DNA of 34,319 nucleotides. Source: Candidatus Omnitrophota bacterium (lineage in GTDB: Bacteria; Omnitrophota; Gorgyraeia; Pluralincolimonadales; Pluralincolimonadaceae). The notes beneath the pieces are model-generated. The model was not told the DNA's origin and searched no databases. It saw only the letters and a program-made list of their open reading frames with translations. A program made the translations under genes and the position numbers. Positions 15,998 to 24,280 of the stretch are shown here, piece after piece (position 1 is the first letter of the stretch; every line of letters begins with the position of its first letter). Location: positions 160,670 to 194,988 of the forward strand of contig JAQUPL010000002.1 of NCBI GenBank assembly GCA_028716565.1, given 5' to 3'.

Positions 15998-18900
15998 ATG
16001 AAAAAAATAATTGCGGCATCGATCTTTGCTCTCTCGGCGGCACTCGCTGCGCTCGCTGCAAATATCGCTTTCGCGCAGCCGGACCTGCCCTGGGAAAGCT
16101 TTGAGAAGGAAAAATTATCATGGGCGCCCGTCCCCTGGGATAACGCCCATGAGGTGGGGCTGTCGAGGGTTAGGGACAACGTTACCGAAGGCAGACGCGC
16201 TTTGCGGATGGATATCAAGGAGGACGTAAGCAAGAGCAAGAACAAGGCCGGGATATTCCATGAAGAGAATCTCGACCTCTCCAAGCATAACCTCGTCCTC
16301 GATATCTACGTCCAGTCCTCCGAGGCGGCGTCGGCGGCCGTCGGTTTCGAGACCGGAAACGGCTGGACTTATTACGAATCGATGCCGGTCAAATTGAAGA
16401 AAGGCTGGAACAAGGGTGTCGTCTTCGTGTTGGACAAGGCGAATTTCGAGTGTAAGAGGAGCAAATGGAATTACAATGCGAACCTTGCCAACCGCGATGA
16501 TATAAGGAAGGTCGTCATACTTATCTACGACACCGTCATGTTCGAGGCGGAGACGATATATATAGACAACATAAGGTTCAGGCCGACGCGGAAGCTGGTC
16601 ATGCCTTTTTCTTTTTGGGCGACAGCCTTTGCGGAAGAGGCGAAAGGGGAAACGAAAGAAGAGACAAAGATAATATCAGTCACCGCGAGCGCCCCGGAGA
16701 TACCCAAATACGGCAAGTTTGAACTTACGGTAGACCTGAAAGCCGCCTTTAAGAACCCGTTTGACCCGGAAGAGGCGGACTTGAGCGCCGCTTTCACGAG
16801 TCCGGGCGGCGAAACGTTCATAGTCCCGGGATTCCTCTACTCGGCGAAGTTAGACGCGGATAATAATTACGTTGAGCCGGTCTGGAAGATCAGGTTTACC
16901 CCTATGCGGGAGGGGGAGTGGAGATATGCCGTTCGCCTGAAGACCCCGGCAGGCGAAGATAAGACAGGGGCGGCATCCTTTAAGTGCGCGGCGTCCCCGC
17001 TGAAGGGCTTCGTCCGCGTAAGCAAAAAGGATCCAATATATTTCGAATACGATAGCGGAGAGTTCTATTACCCGTTGGGCGAGAACGTATGCTGGGCAAG
17101 CCTGCCGGGCTACAAAAAATATTTCACCGAGATGAAGAAGGCCGGCGACAACTGGTCCAGGGTATGGATGTGCAACTGGGAGGTAGGCATCGAGTGGGCC
17201 AAGGGCAAAGATTACCGCGGGCTGGGCGAGTATAGCCTGAAAAAGGCGGAGAAATTGGACGAGATAATCAATTTGGCCAAAGAGAACGGCATTTTTTTTC
17301 AGCTGGTCCTCAATCACCACGGGCAGTTGAGCACAAAGGTCAACCCCCAGTGGAACGAGAATCCTTATAACATAAAGAACGGGGGGCCCTGCGGCAAGCC
17401 GCAGGATTTTTTTACGAATGCGTCGGCTAAAAAATATTTCAAGAACAGGATGCGTTATATAGTCGCGCGGTGGGGTTACAGCCCGAATATCATGGCGTGG
17501 GAGCTCTGGAACGAGCTCACTTTCATAGACGACCTTAACCTGGATACGGACGCGGCGTGGCATAAAGAGATGGCCTCATATATAAAAGATATAGATCCCA
17601 ATAAGCACCTGATAACCACAAGCTATGCCGGCACGTTCCACGATTACGGTTTTAACAAGAAACTCTGGGAGTTGCCGGAGATAGACTATACGCAGTTCCA
17701 TATGTATACACATGAAATCGTCTCGGCGAACATGGGCGCTTACAGGCTCATGAGCCAGTTCAAAAAGCCGTATTTCATGGCTGAGATAGGGACCGATTCA
17801 TCCGACGACGTGGACGCGAAGGACCTCGACGGCGCGTATATCCACGCCGCGATCTGGTCCGAGTATATGCTCGCCTGCGGCGGGAACGCCATGCCGTGGT
17901 GGTGGGATAAATATATCCATCCGAAGAAACTGTATTACCACTGGGCCGCGCTTTCGGCGTTCGATAAGGGAGAGGACAGGCGGTATAAGTTTTACAAGAC
18001 GTCTACAGCCAGGGTTCTGGCCGAGACGGAAGGGCTAAATTCGCCGGTATATGCGATCGGGCTTTTGAATAACTTAGAAGGAGCGGTCTGGATCTTCGAC
18101 CCCAAGTGGACCAAATTCGAGCCGAACCATCCGGAGCCGCCTTTTATAAAGGATGCGCTTGTCAGGATAAACGGCCTGGTCGGGGGAAAGTATAAAATAG
18201 AGTTTTGGGACACATGGAAGGGGCAGATTATTGAGACGAGGGAAGTGAAGTCCGACGCTGACGGGATAGACGTTAAACTGCCGCCTTTCAAGAGGGATAT
18301 GGCGTTTAAAATAAAGTCGGTCGAAACTGTGATCAGAGCCAAAGGCGGCAAACAGGCCGAGCTCGTCTCGACCACCCCGATGCCGATAGGATTTACCCGC
18401 AAAGAGATCGTGGCGAAGAAGGCTGCCGGGCCGATAACCATAGACGGGGATCTCTCCGATTGGAAGCTTTCGAAGTTCGGTGAGGACCAGGTCGCATCGC
18501 TCTCGAAGGGCTCAGCCAGATTTTACATCCTTTATGACGACGAGAACCTGTATTATGCCGCGGACGTAAAAGATGACACGGTCATCGGTAACCAGCGCGG
18601 GGTGGATATCTGGCGCGACGATGCCGTGGAATTCTGGCTCGACGCCAAGGGCGATGCCGATATATTCAATAACATGCCGTTCAATCCCGGGTGCTACCAG
18701 ATAGATTTCGCGCCGCTCACTAAGGACAGCCGGCCGGGCGTTTATGTCTACAGGAACATAAACACGAGGCCGGTCGCCGACGCGATAAAGACCGCTTCCA
18801 GGATATCCAAGGGGACAGGGGACAGCGGATACGTGATTGAGGCGGCCATACCGATACGCGCGATAACCGGGCTCGAGATGAAGGGCGGTAAGGTCCTCGG

Positions 18901-19018
18901 GGTCAATTTCTCGCTCTCGGACAAGGATTCCGCGAGCGGCGAATGGAAACATATGATATGGTCGGGGCAAAAAGAAGACGACGCCACGCAGTGGGGCAAA
19001 CTGAAGGTCAGGAACTGA
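15998..19018 (+). CDS. Multi-domain secreted glycoside hydrolase: binding module, DUF5060, GH5-like barrel, CBM9-like
   Basis: I start this 1006-residue enzyme at the ATG 15998, which has GGGAG 7 bases upstream and gives the signal peptide MKKIIAASIFALSAALAAL; another ATG eight codons earlier lacks this. Domains: the local binding module (about 27-195, closing TIYIDNIRFR); a DUF5060 Ig-like domain (about 224-332, ending WKIRFTPMREGEWRYAV); a GH clan-A TIM barrel of GH5 type (about 337-690); a linker domain; and a CBM9/DOMON-like module at the C terminus (from about 812, starting ITIDGDLSDW). Catalytic candidates are Glu506 in AWELWNELT and Glu596 in YFMAEIGTD. Conserved NWSRVW is also present. 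It probably cleaves a beta-linked polysaccharide such as glucomannan. A paralogue lies at 24277. Confidence 0.88.
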   Translation: MKKIIAASIFALSAALAALAANIAFAQPDLPWESFEKEKLSWAPVPWDNAHEVGLSRVRDNVTEGRRALRMDIKEDVSKSKNKAGIFHEENLDLSKHNLVLDIYVQSSEAASAAVGFETGNGWTYYESMPVKLKKGWNKGVVFVLDKANFECKRSKWNYNANLANRDDIRKVVILIYDTVMFEAETIYIDNIRFRPTRKLVMPFSFWATAFAEEAKGETKEETKIISVTASAPEIPKYGKFELTVDLKAAFKNPFDPEEADLSAAFTSPGGETFIVPGFLYSAKLDADNNYVEPVWKIRFTPMREGEWRYAVRLKTPAGEDKTGAASFKCAASPLKGFVRVSKKDPIYFEYDSGEFYYPLGENVCWASLPGYKKYFTEMKKAGDNWSRVWMCNWEVGIEWAKGKDYRGLGEYSLKKAEKLDEIINLAKENGIFFQLVLNHHGQLSTKVNPQWNENPYNIKNGGPCGKPQDFFTNASAKKYFKNRMRYIVARWGYSPNIMAWELWNELTFIDDLNLDTDAAWHKEMASYIKDIDPNKHLITTSYAGTFHDYGFNKKLWELPEIDYTQFHMYTHEIVSANMGAYRLMSQFKKPYFMAEIGTDSSDDVDAKDLDGAYIHAAIWSEYMLACGGNAMPWWWDKYIHPKKLYYHWAALSAFDKGEDRRYKFYKTSTARVLAETEGLNSPVYAIGLLNNLEGAVWIFDPKWTKFEPNHPEPPFIKDALVRINGLVGGKYKIEFWDTWKGQIIETREVKSDADGIDVKLPPFKRDMAFKIKSVETVIRAKGGKQAELVSTTPMPIGFTRKEIVAKKAAGPITIDGDLSDWKLSKFGEDQVASLSKGSARFYILYDDENLYYAADVKDDTVIGNQRGVDIWRDDAVEFWLDAKGDADIFNNMPFNPGCYQIDFAPLTKDSRPGVYVYRNINTRPVADAIKTASRISKGTGDSGYVIEAAIPIRAITGLEMKGGKVLGVNFSLSDKDSASGEWKHMIWSGQKEDDATQWGKLKVRN

Positions 19019-19033
19019 CTTACAGGAAATCAA

Positions 19034-20584
19034 ATGATGTATAAAAAATTCGCATCAGTCATATTTTTATCCCTTACTTCCCTGTTATTTACTGGCGGCC
19101 CGGATGCCTTGGCCGAAGAAAAATGCGAGGACCTCGTGTACTTGAAACCTGCCGCTGCGGTTGCGTCGTCTTTCGACGATTCCGAGTGGGCTCCTGGGCC
19201 GAACCCGATGGCTGTAGCCGACGGGGATTTCAATACGCGCTGGTCGCCGGTGCTCGGCAGGGACGGGGAATGGATATTTTACGATTTCGGGAAACCCAAA
19301 ACTTTTACGAAGACCGTTATCTACTGGGAACGCGCTTACTCCCCGGAATACGAACTCCTTATCTCGGACGACGCGAAGCAATGGAAGTCGGTGATGGTCC
19401 TCAAGAACAGGCACGGCGGCACCGATACTATCGGCATACCGCAGACCACGGCGCGCTATCTTAAACTTGTCGGCCTCAAGAGGTCGAATCCCGAATGGGG
19501 CATCTCGATATGGGAATGGGAGGTCTACGGCCCTAAAGAGCTTAACCCGGAGGATAAACCGATAGAACAGGTATTCCCGGACCGCAAACTGCGGGAGGTA
19601 ATAAAGCTTTCCATGGAAGCGCCGGCCGCGTCGCCGGGACCGGTCACAGCCGCCGAATTCCAGAAAGGCGTAAACTACGCATCCTATAACGAGAGCGACC
19701 TGGCGGCGAAAGAATCCGATTCGATGCTGGAGTACCTTAAAACGATAAACGTCACGCATATTTGCATTATCGTGACCTGGTATCAGGATACACTCGAATC
19801 GATGAAGATCTATCCGGAGAGCCCTGAAGGCGGCAGGACGCCGGTAGATGAGGCGTTGACCCACGCGATAAACAAGGCGCATTCCCTGGGATTCAAGGTA
19901 ATGCTCAAGCCGCATATAGATATCCAGACCGGAGAATTCCGCGGAGATATCCCGGGGGAAGAAGAGTGGTTCAGGAATTACGAGGAGTTTATCCTCAGGT
20001 ACGCCAAGATGGCCGAAAAATACAACGTTGAAATTTTTTGCATAGGTACAGAGCTTGCCGGGACGCCGATGAAGTGGGAGCCGCAATGGAGGAAGATAAT
20101 AAAATCGGTCAGGGGGAATTATGAAGGCCCGATAACATACGCGGCCAACTGGAACGAATATAAGGAAGTTCCTTTCTGGAACGACCTGGATTTTGTCGGC
20201 ATAGACGCTTATTTCCCCCTTACCTCGAAAGCCAATCCGGCGAAGGCGGAGTTGGCCGGGGCATGGGAGAAGGAAGCAAAGAATATGGAGGATTTTTTCA
20301 GGAAGAAGGGCATAAGTAAACCGGTAATATTTACAGAAGCCGGATATACCAGCGCCGAGGGGACTGGCAAGACACCGTGGACGGTGCCATCAAAGGTCGA
20401 GAGCCAAAAAGAGCAAGCTGACTGTCTGGACGCGATGATGACGGTCATGACAAAACGGGTGTGGTTCAAAGGCCTTTACTGGTGGTGCGTGTTCCCGCAG
20501 GATATTGAAAGTCCTCTCGGATACACGATCAAGGGCAAATCGGCCGAAAAGGTTTTGGCCGGCTGGTATAAGACGGCAAAGTAA
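19034..20584 (+). CDS. Secreted GH113-like beta-mannanase with N-terminal F5/8C (CBM32-like) domain
   Basis: This 516-residue protein has a signal peptide (1-27). A discoidin/F5-8C-type domain (about 35-168) shows PMAVADGDFNTRWSP, then an ARYLKLVGLKR strand. The C-terminal TIM barrel (about 207-512) opens FQKGVNYASYNESDL and resembles GH113 endo-beta-mannanases. The likely acid/base is Glu340 in CIGTELAGT; the likely nucleophile is Glu435 in VIFTEAGY. The YAANWNEY and GIDAYFPL strands fit the same family. Two ATGs in a row (19034, 19037) follow AGGAAA. The gap from the previous gene is 15 bases. Expected product: mannooligosaccharides. The barrel is paralogous to the gene at 21260, which lacks the CBM32-like part. 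Confidence 0.86.
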   Translation: MMYKKFASVIFLSLTSLLFTGGPDALAEEKCEDLVYLKPAAAVASSFDDSEWAPGPNPMAVADGDFNTRWSPVLGRDGEWIFYDFGKPKTFTKTVIYWERAYSPEYELLISDDAKQWKSVMVLKNRHGGTDTIGIPQTTARYLKLVGLKRSNPEWGISIWEWEVYGPKELNPEDKPIEQVFPDRKLREVIKLSMEAPAASPGPVTAAEFQKGVNYASYNESDLAAKESDSMLEYLKTINVTHICIIVTWYQDTLESMKIYPESPEGGRTPVDEALTHAINKAHSLGFKVMLKPHIDIQTGEFRGDIPGEEEWFRNYEEFILRYAKMAEKYNVEIFCIGTELAGTPMKWEPQWRKIIKSVRGNYEGPITYAANWNEYKEVPFWNDLDFVGIDAYFPLTSKANPAKAELAGAWEKEAKNMEDFFRKKGISKPVIFTEAGYTSAEGTGKTPWTVPSKVESQKEQADCLDAMMTVMTKRVWFKGLYWWCVFPQDIESPLGYTIKGKSAEKVLAGWYKTAK

Positions 20585-20608
20585 AAGCAGGGAAAGGAGG
20601 AAGTTGAA

Positions 20609-21190
20609 ATGAAAAGGTTGGCAGTGGTTCTTTTTGCGGTTTTGATGTTGACATCTTCCGGCGTATGCAACGCGGCAGAGACCGTACTCTTCGGTTTTGA
20701 GAAGGATACGGACGGCTGGCGCATACCCGATTGGGCGCTTGAAAAAGAGGATAGCGTCGCGAGAGAAATAGCGGTATCTTCCGATTGGGCTTCCGAAGGG
20801 AAGAAATCCCTCGCCGTATCCAGCGAGTTCCTGGACAAGAAATGGTCAGGCGCGTATGCCGAGATCGAGGATTACTACGATTGGTCCCCTTACGGCAAGA
20901 TATCAGCCGATGTCTATATCCCGAAGGATGCTCCTGCGGGCCTTAAGGGCAAGATAATCCTTACGGTCGGCGAGGACTGGAAGTGGGTCGAGATGGGAAA
21001 GACGATCCCTCTTACCCCCGGACAGGTTACGACGATAACGGCCGATTTCAAGCCGGGCAGCAAGGACTGGAAGAACACGGTCGTAGATGACAACTTCAGG
21101 AAAGATGTAAGGAAAGTCGGCGTCAGGGTAGAAGACAACAGGACTGCCTGGAAAGGCAAGATATACATCGACAACATCAGGGTAGAATGA
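20609..21190 (+). CDS. Secreted stand-alone glycan-binding module 3 (divergent)
   Basis: This 193-residue protein has a signal peptide (1-22, ending GVCNAAE) and one binding module: VLFGFEKDTDGWRIPDW, ASEGKKSLAV, a central DWSPYGKISADVYIP strand, and the closing KIYIDNIRVE. The overall plan matches the modules at 14786 and 15387, but the sequence has drifted further and is closer in style to the mannan-binding modules found on bacterial mannanases. It lies between the two GH113-like genes, with AAGGAGGA before its ATG. The perfect stem-loop at 21195-21232 starts four bases after its stop. Confidence 0.85.
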   Translation: MKRLAVVLFAVLMLTSSGVCNAAETVLFGFEKDTDGWRIPDWALEKEDSVAREIAVSSDWASEGKKSLAVSSEFLDKKWSGAYAEIEDYYDWSPYGKISADVYIPKDAPAGLKGKIILTVGEDWKWVEMGKTIPLTPGQVTTITADFKPGSKDWKNTVVDDNFRKDVRKVGVRVEDNRTAWKGKIYIDNIRVE

Positions 21191-21194
21191 CGAC

Positions 21195-21232
21195 ATCCTT
21201 GGGGGTGCTGTATTAACAGCACCCCCAAGGAT
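21195..21232. other. Perfect 17-bp stem-loop between two operon genes
   Basis: The arms 21195-21211 and 21216-21232 are perfectly complementary, with a four-base ATTA loop and a GC-rich core (GGGGGTGCTGT). No T-run follows in either direction, so a canonical intrinsic terminator is unlikely. A role in mRNA processing or 3'-end stability, shielding the upstream binding-module message, is more plausible. Confidence 0.7.
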
Positions 21233-21259
21233 AAAACTTTAGCCTAAGGAGATAACGAT

Positions 21260-22447
21260 ATGTCTTTTCGCAATAAACTGGTAATTATCGCACTTATAAT
21301 CCTCGCTTTCTTGGCGGGGTATTTATTCAGCCTGAAGGGTAATAAAAAACTCGAGGGCCAGACGCAACCCGATGTCAAGGTCGAGGCTAGTGCTGGGACA
21401 GGGCCCGTGCAGCCTACATATTCGCCTGCTCTGGCCGCGCCCTCGACTCCTCCGGCGCCCGCAAAAGAACATAAAAAGGCAGAGAGGCCATCCTTCCCGC
21501 AATTCCAAAAGGGCATGACATACGTGACGTGGGACAGGGTAGCATATAGCAAGGGTTTTTCCGACTTATCGATGTCAAAGCTTTCGTCATTAGGGTGCCA
21601 ATATATAGCCATAGTAACGACGTGGTACCAGACAGATTATAACAGTACTGAGATAAGGCCCGGCGCCTATACGCCTACCGATGAAGGGCTCGCGCATGCC
21701 ATTGGACAGGCGCATAATTTAGGCCTCAAAGTGATGCTCAAGCCCCACCTTGACCTGGTCAAGGGCGGATATTGGCGCGGAGAGATACAGTTCAATAATG
21801 ACGCGGACTGGGAGGCGTGGTTCAGGAGTTATGGGAATTTCATCTCTCATTACGCCGCTTTGGCGGAAAAAGAGAACGTCGAATTGTTATGCATAGGCGT
21901 GGAGCTGACAACCCCGGCCACATATAAAGGCGAACTCTGGGACAAATATGTGATAAGCGAGGTCAGAAAAGTCTTTACCGGCCCGATAACATACGCGGCC
22001 AACTGGAACGAGGAATACCAGAATATCACGTTCTGGGATAAGCTCGATTATGCCGGCCTCGACGCATACTTTCCGCTTTCCGATAAAGAGAAACCCGCGC
22101 TTGACGACCTTCGCGAAGGTTGGAAAAAATATATCCCGGAGATCGAGGTGTGGCAGAAGAAGATAAACAAGCCTGTGATCCTTACTGAGGTCGGATATAA
22201 GAGTTCGACCGGCGCGGCCAAGACGCCGTGGGAACATCAGCTCGGCAGGGAGGTCGACCTCCAGCTCCAGAGTGACTGCTATACCGCCATGCTCGAGGCG
22301 TTCTGGGACAAACCGTGGTTCTACGGTATGTATTGGTGGTATTGGGGCACGAACGAGAGGATGGGAGGGAGCACTGACCGCGGGTTCAATATCCAGAATA
22401 AACCGGCATCTGATGTAGTCAAACTGTGGTATTCTAAAACGAAATAA
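21260..22447 (+). CDS. Membrane-anchored GH113-like beta-mannanase
   Basis: This 395-residue protein has an N-terminal anchor (residues 6-25, KLVIIALIILAFLAGYLFSL) without a clear cleavage site. A Pro/Ala-rich linker (about 47-75) is followed by a TIM barrel (about 80-392) of the same family as the gene at 19034. The likely acid/base is Glu215 in CIGVELTT; the likely nucleophile is Glu310 in PVILTEVGYKS. YAANWNEEY and GLDAYFPL are shared with the paralogue. Its anchor suggests it works at the membrane, perhaps trimming oligosaccharides that the free enzymes release. AAGGAG precedes the ATG. It follows the stem-loop at 21195-21232 and lies 13 bases before the GH130 gene. Confidence 0.87.
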   Translation: MSFRNKLVIIALIILAFLAGYLFSLKGNKKLEGQTQPDVKVEASAGTGPVQPTYSPALAAPSTPPAPAKEHKKAERPSFPQFQKGMTYVTWDRVAYSKGFSDLSMSKLSSLGCQYIAIVTTWYQTDYNSTEIRPGAYTPTDEGLAHAIGQAHNLGLKVMLKPHLDLVKGGYWRGEIQFNNDADWEAWFRSYGNFISHYAALAEKENVELLCIGVELTTPATYKGELWDKYVISEVRKVFTGPITYAANWNEEYQNITFWDKLDYAGLDAYFPLSDKEKPALDDLREGWKKYIPEIEVWQKKINKPVILTEVGYKSSTGAAKTPWEHQLGREVDLQLQSDCYTAMLEAFWDKPWFYGMYWWYWGTNERMGGSTDRGFNIQNKPASDVVKLWYSKTK

Positions 22448-22460
22448 GGGGGGACAAAAA

Positions 22461-23390
22461 ATGAGATTCGTATGCAAGAAGTATGAGAAGAACCCGATAT
22501 TGACAAAAGAGGACGTACCGTACCCGTGTGACGCGGCCTACAACGCCGGCGCGGCGAAGTACAACGGCAAATACTACCTCCTATTCAGGGCCCTGCGCCT
22601 GAATGGTAACTGCGAATTCGGTTTGGCGGTGAGCGACGACGGATATAACTTCACCGTGCGCCCTAAGCCGGTCATGGTCCCCGCGACGACCGGGCCGTTC
22701 GCGTTCTACGAGCAAAAAGGCATAGAGGACCCGAGGATCACGAAGATCGGCGACACTTATTATTTCTTTTACAGCTGCTTTTCGGGCATCGGCATGAGGA
22801 TAGGACTGGCGAAGACAAAAAATTTCGAAAAATTTGAGCGGGTCGCCATGACAACGACTATCGACTACCGCAACTCGGTACTCTTCCCTGAGAAGATAAA
22901 TGGCAAATACTGCCGTTTTGAGCGGCCGAACGTCGGACGCCAGGGCATCTGGATCTCTTATTCGCCCGACCTCATACACTGGGGCGAGCAGGAGCTTATA
23001 ATGCTTCCCTACGGCAACCATATCTGGGAGGACCACAAGATCGGCGCCGGGGCCCCGCCCATCAAGACGAAGAAGGGCTGGCTCAGCATCTATCACGGCG
23101 TGACCTGGACGATGGACGGGATGACATACAGGCTGGGTGTCGCGATGCATGACCTCAAGAACCCGGCAAAAGTGCTCGGAATCGCGGACCAGTTCATAAT
23201 CAGCCCTGACGAAATATTCGAAAGGGTCGGTTACGTACATAATGTAGTATTCACCTGCGGCGCGATCCCTGAGCCTGACGGCACGGTCAAGATCTATTAC
23301 GGCGGCGCGGATACGGTAATGTGCGTCGCGACGGCTAAGATAGACGACTTGGTCGATATCGCTTTGAAAGGGAAGAGGAAGCCGCTATAA
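22461..23390 (+). CDS. GH130 beta-mannoside phosphorylase
   Basis: This 309-residue cytoplasmic protein has the five-bladed-propeller pattern of GH130. Landmarks are the opening YEKNPILT, the CDAAYNAGAAKYNGKYYLLFR segment split over residues 23-43, and the proton-donor Asp in KGIEDPRIT (Asp90). RFERPN, IWEDHKIGAGAPPI and the substrate-loop YHGV also fit. GH130 enzymes break beta-1,4-mannosides with phosphate, releasing alpha-mannose-1-phosphate; which member this is (mannosylglucose or mannooligosaccharide phosphorylase) cannot be settled by eye. It lacks a signal peptide, so it would act on imported oligosaccharides. GGGGGG lies before the ATG. Its stop TAA overlaps the putative ATA start of the ROK kinase. 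Confidence 0.92.
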   Translation: MRFVCKKYEKNPILTKEDVPYPCDAAYNAGAAKYNGKYYLLFRALRLNGNCEFGLAVSDDGYNFTVRPKPVMVPATTGPFAFYEQKGIEDPRITKIGDTYYFFYSCFSGIGMRIGLAKTKNFEKFERVAMTTTIDYRNSVLFPEKINGKYCRFERPNVGRQGIWISYSPDLIHWGEQELIMLPYGNHIWEDHKIGAGAPPIKTKKGWLSIYHGVTWTMDGMTYRLGVAMHDLKNPAKVLGIADQFIISPDEIFERVGYVHNVVFTCGAIPEPDGTVKIYYGGADTVMCVATAKIDDLVDIALKGKRKPL

Positions 23391-24280
23391 GCAATTATCT
23401 CGGCATAGACATAGGCGGGACGAATATCCGCTTCGGCATCATAGACGGGCGCGGTAAAGTCATCGCGAGATACCGCATGCCGACGCTGAAAGAGCAGGGA
23501 AAGTATAAAGTGATCCGGCGCCTGCTCGATGCCGCGGCCGGTCTTATCAAAAGGTCCGGAGTTAAAGTGAAAGCTATCGGGGCCGGTTGCCCCGGCCCGC
23601 TGGACAGCAAGAAAGGTGAAATCCTTTCCCCTCCGAACCTGCCGGATTGGCGCGGGGTGCGGTTAAAGAAGATCATTGAAAGAAGGTTCCGGGTACCTGT
23701 GGTAGTCGAGAACGACGCGAATTGCGCCGGGCTCGGTGAATCGGTGCGCGGAGCCGGACGCAGGGCTTCAAGCATGGTCCTGCTGACGCTCGGCACCGGG
23801 ATAGGAAGCGCGATAGTCCTCGACGGGAAATTATGGACCGGAAAAGGCGGGTTCGCCTCTGAATTGGGCCATGTATCTATAGATATTAAGGGCCCGAAAT
23901 GCGGCTGCGGCAACCGGGGCTGCTTAGAGATGTATGCCTCGGCCACGGCTGTGGTCCGGCGGATGAAGAAAGCTGAAATGACGGCCGAACAGACCTATGG
24001 CGCGGCAAGGAAAGGCGATAAACTTGCGCGCAAGATCGTCGATGAAACAGCCGTATATCTTGGCGCCGCGGTAGCCAACATAATAAACGCGCTCGACCCG
24101 GAAGTGATAGTTCTGGCCGGGGGGATGGCGAAGGCAGGAAAAAAATATTTTGCTAAAATAAGAAAAGCGGCAAAAGAAAGAGCTTTGAAAGAATCGTTTA
24201 AAGGGGTCAGGATAGTGCCCGCGGAACTCGGAGAAGACGCGGGAATAATCGGTGCAGCCTGGAGGGCGAAAAAGCAATGA
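23387..24280 (+). CDS. ROK-family sugar kinase with apparent ATA start codon
   Basis: This is a 297-residue ROK kinase if read from the ATA at 23387. The phosphate-binding motif DIGGTN (residues 8-13) is intact only in that reading. The first ATG, at 23477, would lose it. No ATG, GTG or TTG exists in frame between the preceding stop at 23336 and 23477. Other motifs are the catalytic Asp in VVVENDANC (Asp110), LGTGIGSAI (135-143) and the ROK zinc signature GH-x9-CGCGNRGC (His162, Cys172, Cys174, Cys179). It would phosphorylate a hexose, probably mannose or glucose from mannan. ATAA overlaps the GH130 stop, and its own stop overlaps the next gene's ATG (ATGA), so translation is coupled at both ends. 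Confidence 0.85.
   Translation: MSNYLGIDIGGTNIRFGIIDGRGKVIARYRMPTLKEQGKYKVIRRLLDAAAGLIKRSGVKVKAIGAGCPGPLDSKKGEILSPPNLPDWRGVRLKKIIERRFRVPVVVENDANCAGLGESVRGAGRRASSMVLLTLGTGIGSAIVLDGKLWTGKGGFASELGHVSIDIKGPKCGCGNRGCLEMYASATAVVRRMKKAEMTAEQTYGAARKGDKLARKIVDETAVYLGAAVANIINALDPEVIVLAGGMAKAGKKYFAKIRKAAKERALKESFKGVRIVPAELGEDAGIIGAAWRAKKQ

Noticed and set aside
23336-23480. Frameshift or pseudogene explanation for the missing ROK start.
   Set aside because: All ROK motifs are in one uninterrupted frame and the N-terminal motif is intact; only the start codon is unusual.
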